Positions 61,670 to 64,000 of a DNA stretch of 64,000 nucleotides are shown piece by piece (within the stretch, counting starts at the first letter, position 1; every line of letters begins with the position of its first letter). A model generated the notes under the pieces. The model was not told the DNA's origin and did not search any database. It saw nothing but the letters and a program-made list of their open reading frames with translations. The position numbers and the translations under genes are program-made. The DNA comes from Anaerovorax odorimutans (GTDB lineage: Bacteria > Bacillota > Clostridia > Peptostreptococcales > Anaerovoracaceae), in the NCBI RefSeq assembly GCF_024459955.1, contig NZ_JANFXK010000009.1, positions 85,413-149,412 of the forward strand. Reading direction: 5' to 3'.

Positions 61670-61949
61670 CCTTTCCCATCAATGCGTCTGCTGCCGCATT
61701 AATCAGAGTCATTAGATCATTCAGGCTTAATCCTAACTGATCGATTTTATCACGCTCTGCCTCCGAAAAAATTAACTCATATGCTTCGAGAGCCGCCTGG
61801 GATTCGTCGACATCCTCTCCAGTAAACAAGCCTACAATCTTCAACACTGTTGACGCATTTGACTCTACTTCAACCTCAACGTCCTTGATTTTTAGCCTCG
61901 GATTTTCATCAAAGGCCAACTTCTCCGTGATATCAATTACTTTTGCCAT
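61650..61949 (-). CDS. Tail assembly chaperone, first frame
   Basis: The 99-residue acidic helical protein lies between the major tail protein and tape measure genes, the fixed place of the G-type chaperone. Near its end the lambda-type heptamer GGGAAAG (61671-61677) precedes the start of the overlapping frame. It coats the tape measure before tail tube assembly. Confidence 0.75.
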   Translation of the reverse strand: MAKVIDITEKLAFDENPRLKIKDVEVEVESNASTVLKIVGLFTGEDVDESQAALEAYELIFSEAERDKIDQLGLSLNDLMTLINAAADALMGKDEPEGE

Positions 61950-62010
61950 TTTTTTCTCCTCTCTGTACCAAAAGCGAGCAGATCCCCGCCCGCTTTCATT
62001 TCATATAAAT

Positions 62011-62475
62011 TTACGCCGATGGAACCTGTTCTGCGGCTGTAAAAGTCGGTTTACCCTTACACTTTATTTCAAATTCCAATGCGTCAGTCGTATTACTGTC
62101 ACCACCGCCCGGTGTTGTTACGTTTACGATACATGCACAAGAAACTTTTGCACCACTGGGCATTTCCCATTCAAACTTAGATACAACGTCGTTTCCGGAT
62201 TTCCAAGCAAGACCAGCGATATAGTCATTTCCAGGATCGCCGTATGTTCGTTTTCCTGTAAAGCTAAATCCTAACTTCTTTCCAGTCATCATCGCTTCGC
62301 CCCAGCCCTCGGCCTCCATTGGGTCCCACTCATCTACGTTACCTTCTACGGATGGTGCAAAGTTCGTTAAGTTTGCGATAATCACCATATCCGCATCTGG
62401 GCTATTTTCGCCTTTTGTCCCGATTTTAAACTTATTATCGTATACGGGATAAACTTTTCCTTTAACATCTGGCAT
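62011..62475 (-). CDS. Major tail (tube) protein
   Basis: The 154-residue beta-rich protein begins PDVKGKVYPVYDNKFKIG and has NLTNFAPSVEGNVDEWDPM, patterns of siphophage major tail proteins. Position before the chaperones agrees. Confidence 0.8.
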   Translation of the reverse strand: MPDVKGKVYPVYDNKFKIGTKGENSPDADMVIIANLTNFAPSVEGNVDEWDPMEAEGWGEAMMTGKKLGFSFTGKRTYGDPGNDYIAGLAWKSGNDVVSKFEWEMPSGAKVSCACIVNVTTPGGGDSNTTDALEFEIKCKGKPTFTAAEQVPSA

Positions 62476-62482
62476 CGTTTAC

Positions 62483-62878
62483 CTACCTTTCATAGTACAG
62501 ATCGAACCAAATCACTCTCTCATAGACACCTTTGTTGTCCGTCCCTACGTCCTGCGGTTCTGGAACCATCAGGCGCACATAGTTGATATGTGTCTGGCCG
62601 ATCATCAGATCAGAAATATTTAATATTTTTTCAAACAATGAAAAAGCCGCTTCTTCCGTTTCCTTGGCGTTTTTTGTCCAATGCACCAATACGGAGATCG
62701 GTTTGATATCGTATGTTGCGGCGTCAAGACCACCGATCGCTATATTGGGAGGCCCAGTTGCTTTCCCTTGGTAAACGCCAACAGATTTTTCTTTTTTATT
62801 GTCTAGCTTCCCAATATAGAAATGCTCCCCAACGCCAAGTGTCTCAATCCATTCTCGAACATCTACAAGCCCCAGCAT
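62483..62878 (-). CDS. Tail terminator/minor capsid protein 3-like
   Basis: The 131-residue protein resembles the third of three minor capsid-type proteins that complete the head-tail joint (SVLVHWTKNAKETEEAAFSL; RVIWFDLYYER at the end). It precedes the major tail protein gene. Confidence 0.75.
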   Translation of the reverse strand: MLGLVDVREWIETLGVGEHFYIGKLDNKKEKSVGVYQGKATGPPNIAIGGLDAATYDIKPISVLVHWTKNAKETEEAAFSLFEKILNISDLMIGQTHINYVRLMVPEPQDVGTDNKGVYERVIWFDLYYER

Positions 62879-63246
62879 TAAACCCCACTCTCCTTTTTGT
62901 AGAACTTTTTGAACGCCTCAGGTGCAAACTGTTCTTCCTTGCCGCCGGGCAGCCAATCCTCGTACCATTCACCTCTCGCATTCGGGTTTTCATCTGTCTT
63001 AAAATTGTACTCCGGATGGTAATACAACCTACGGGCATACGGCGTACTTGAAACAAGACTTGCTTTGCCTGAGCTGCTTTCAGAAGTATCGACAAACGTA
63101 CTTTCGTTTTGCATTGCACCACTGTCTCGTGGCATTACTTGGGCTTGAATTACCTCGGTGTGCAACGCCTCTGCGGTCTGCTCCAAAGCTGTAACGGCCG
63201 CTTGAGTCAATTGATTGATCTTTCCCCAATTCATTTTTATGCTCAT
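62878..63246 (-). CDS. Minor capsid/head-tail joining protein 2-like
   Basis: The 122-residue protein starts at the ATG at 63246, which overlaps the previous stop (ATGA). A 42-codon longer frame runs through the upstream gene and is rejected. It contains a DSGAMQNESTFVD segment and GEWYEDWLPGGKEEQFAPEA, typical of this joining-protein family. Confidence 0.75.
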   Translation of the reverse strand: MSIKMNWGKINQLTQAAVTALEQTAEALHTEVIQAQVMPRDSGAMQNESTFVDTSESSSGKASLVSSTPYARRLYYHPEYNFKTDENPNARGEWYEDWLPGGKEEQFAPEAFKKFYKKESGV

Positions 63247-63581
63247 AGCAGCCTCAACTCCGTAAAATTCACGGTCCCATCTGGGTTTCGGGCCTTCCGG
63301 CCTTGTGCAATTGTCCGTTTTATGCCGAGCACCATTGCGCTGCCGCTGGTAATGTTCGGCACATCCGGGCAAATATCACCTGGGAACAGCGCCGTTCCGG
63401 ACACCTCGATCAACTTTTGCTCATCGGTCAAAATTCGTTTTCCTCCGTCCTGATAATTGCATTTCAGGTCAGCTTCAAAGAGGATTTCCGGCGCGCCATC
63501 CTCGGTAATGCCCTCGCCTTCGATTTCAACGTGGATATCTGTCTTGCAGAGTCGTTTTGGCACTAAGCATGGATATTTCAT
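63243..63581 (-). CDS. Minor capsid/head-tail joining protein 1-like
   Basis: The 112-residue protein begins KYPCLVPKRLCKTDIHVEIE and contains RILTDEQKLIEVSGTALFPG, as expected of the minor capsid 1 group. It overlaps the next gene by four bases. Confidence 0.75.
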   Translation of the reverse strand: MKYPCLVPKRLCKTDIHVEIEGEGITEDGAPEILFEADLKCNYQDGGKRILTDEQKLIEVSGTALFPGDICPDVPNITSGSAMVLGIKRTIAQGRKARNPDGTVNFTELRLL

Positions 63582-63585
63582 AGCC

Positions 63586-63966
63586 TCACCTCAATAGCCG
63601 GCAGCATAGGCCGGTCTGCTTTAATAGCTCGTATACGTCACGTTTCATTGCAATTCCCATGTCAGCAAAGACGTTCCAACTGCTCCCGAATTGCGCCGAC
63701 ACACCGTTGATACTGTAGCTGGACAGGATCGTGTTGATCTCGTCAGCATTCTCATATTCAAAATCAGCCTGCAAAGACACAACCTCTTTTATGACTTCCT
63801 GCTGAAATTCCGTCATAGAAGAAAAGCCCCGGCCTACAATGCGATTATAAGTCAGGGTATCAATGTGCCTGCTTGCAGTCCGAAGAGCCCTTTTGAGTTG
63901 ATCGTCAGGAATGCGGCTGGAACTATATACCTCATACTCCGCCTGGGTCACATATGGCTGATACAT
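63586..63966 (-). CDS. Head-tail connector protein
   Basis: The 126-residue helical protein resembles the gp6/gp15-type connector (LKRALRTASRHIDTLTYNRI; FQQEVIKEVVSLQADF) that docks to the portal. AGGAG lies upstream of the ATG. Confidence 0.75.
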   Translation of the reverse strand: MYQPYVTQAEYEVYSSSRIPDDQLKRALRTASRHIDTLTYNRIVGRGFSSMTEFQQEVIKEVVSLQADFEYENADEINTILSSYSINGVSAQFGSSWNVFADMGIAMKRDVYELLKQTGLCCRLLR

Positions 63967-63968
63967 GA

Positions 63969-64000
63969 CTATTCTCCTGTATATTCGGTCGTATCTACAT
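63969..64000 (-). CDS. C-terminal end of an upstream phage gene (partial)
   Basis: Only the last nine residues (VDTTEYTGE) and stop fall in the window. By position it is a head gene, perhaps a small protein after the major capsid protein; the sequence is too short to name it. Confidence 0.4.
   Translation of the reverse strand, partial: VDTTEYTGE

Larger units (their letters stand above)
49724..64000 (-). mobile_element. Siphovirus-type prophage (lysis, tail and head-completion part)
   Basis: From the att site to the window edge all genes lie on the minus strand in late-gene order (read right to left): head-tail connector, three minor capsid/completion proteins, major tail protein, tail chaperones, tape measure, tail and fibre proteins, endolysin, holin. 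Integrase, lysogeny, replication, terminase, portal and capsid genes are not in the window. Confidence 0.92.

Noticed and set aside
61650..61680. Classical -1 frameshift at GGGAAAG
   Set aside because: Reading in the -1 frame meets a stop within two codons; the second chaperone frame is +1.

Overview
The window looks like chromosome from an anaerobic, amino-acid-fermenting Clostridia member. The grounds are strong GGAGG ribosome sites, several GTG/TTG starts, an oxygen-sensitive 2-hydroxyacyl-CoA dehydratase with its activator, electron-transferring flavoproteins, two types of CoA-transferase, CsoR/CopA copper control and a siphovirus-type prophage. A Family XIII (Anaerovoracaceae)-like host is plausible but cannot be proven from the sequence alone. 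No rRNA gene or CRISPR array was seen. The only tRNA sequence is a 3' half-tRNA at the prophage edge.

Layout. 1-4301 (minus strand): a lipoprotein cut by the window edge, a LuxR-type regulator, a thiamine-diphosphate enzyme and a zinc alcohol dehydrogenase. 4574-7701: a Fic protein, a 5'-truncated feoB, an unknown protein and an isoprenylcysteine-methyltransferase-like protein. 7702-11047: copper resistance (copA with a CopZ-like tail, csoR, and a readable promoter and operator). 11110-12915: two envelope proteins. 13171-13996: non-coding DNA with dispersed repeats. 13997-17689: an operon of GntP-type permease, enoyl-CoA hydratase and CoA-transferase. 17902-21735: a small Cys-rich protein and a YhgE/Pip membrane protein divergent from a TetR regulator. 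22610-24556: a TetR regulator and three small membrane proteins, the last HsmA-like, with two copies of one operator. 25251-27222: an IclR regulator and an Rpn-family nuclease.

The metabolic core is 27853-48339. One minus-strand operon (35410 to 27853) encodes a CoA-transferase, acyl-CoA dehydrogenase, EtfB, EtfA, both subunits of a 2-hydroxyacyl-CoA dehydratase and its ATP-dependent activator: a complete route from a 2-hydroxy acid to the saturated acid. Directly upstream, a second minus-strand operon (41605 to 35538) encodes aconitase X large and small subunits, a D-2-hydroxyacid dehydrogenase, an opine-dehydrogenase-family enzyme, an Asp/Glu-racemase-family enzyme and an NhaC-type antiporter. 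Next come agmatine deiminase and an AraC regulator, divergent from an amino-acid permease and an Arg/Orn/Lys-type decarboxylase. One unifying hypothesis is catabolism of an arginine-derived opine or related compound: an amino-acid half (decarboxylase, then deiminase) and a 2-keto-acid half (reduction, CoA activation, dehydration, enoyl reduction).

From 49724 to the right edge is the lysis-to-head-completion part of a siphovirus-type prophage, all on the minus strand and bounded on the left by the 3' half of a tRNA-Met-like gene and its terminator (an att site). Four intergenic regions (13.2-13.7, 21.8-22.5, 24.65-25.0 and 27.5-27.85 kb) share diverged blocks of one mosaic repeat family that I do not recognise.
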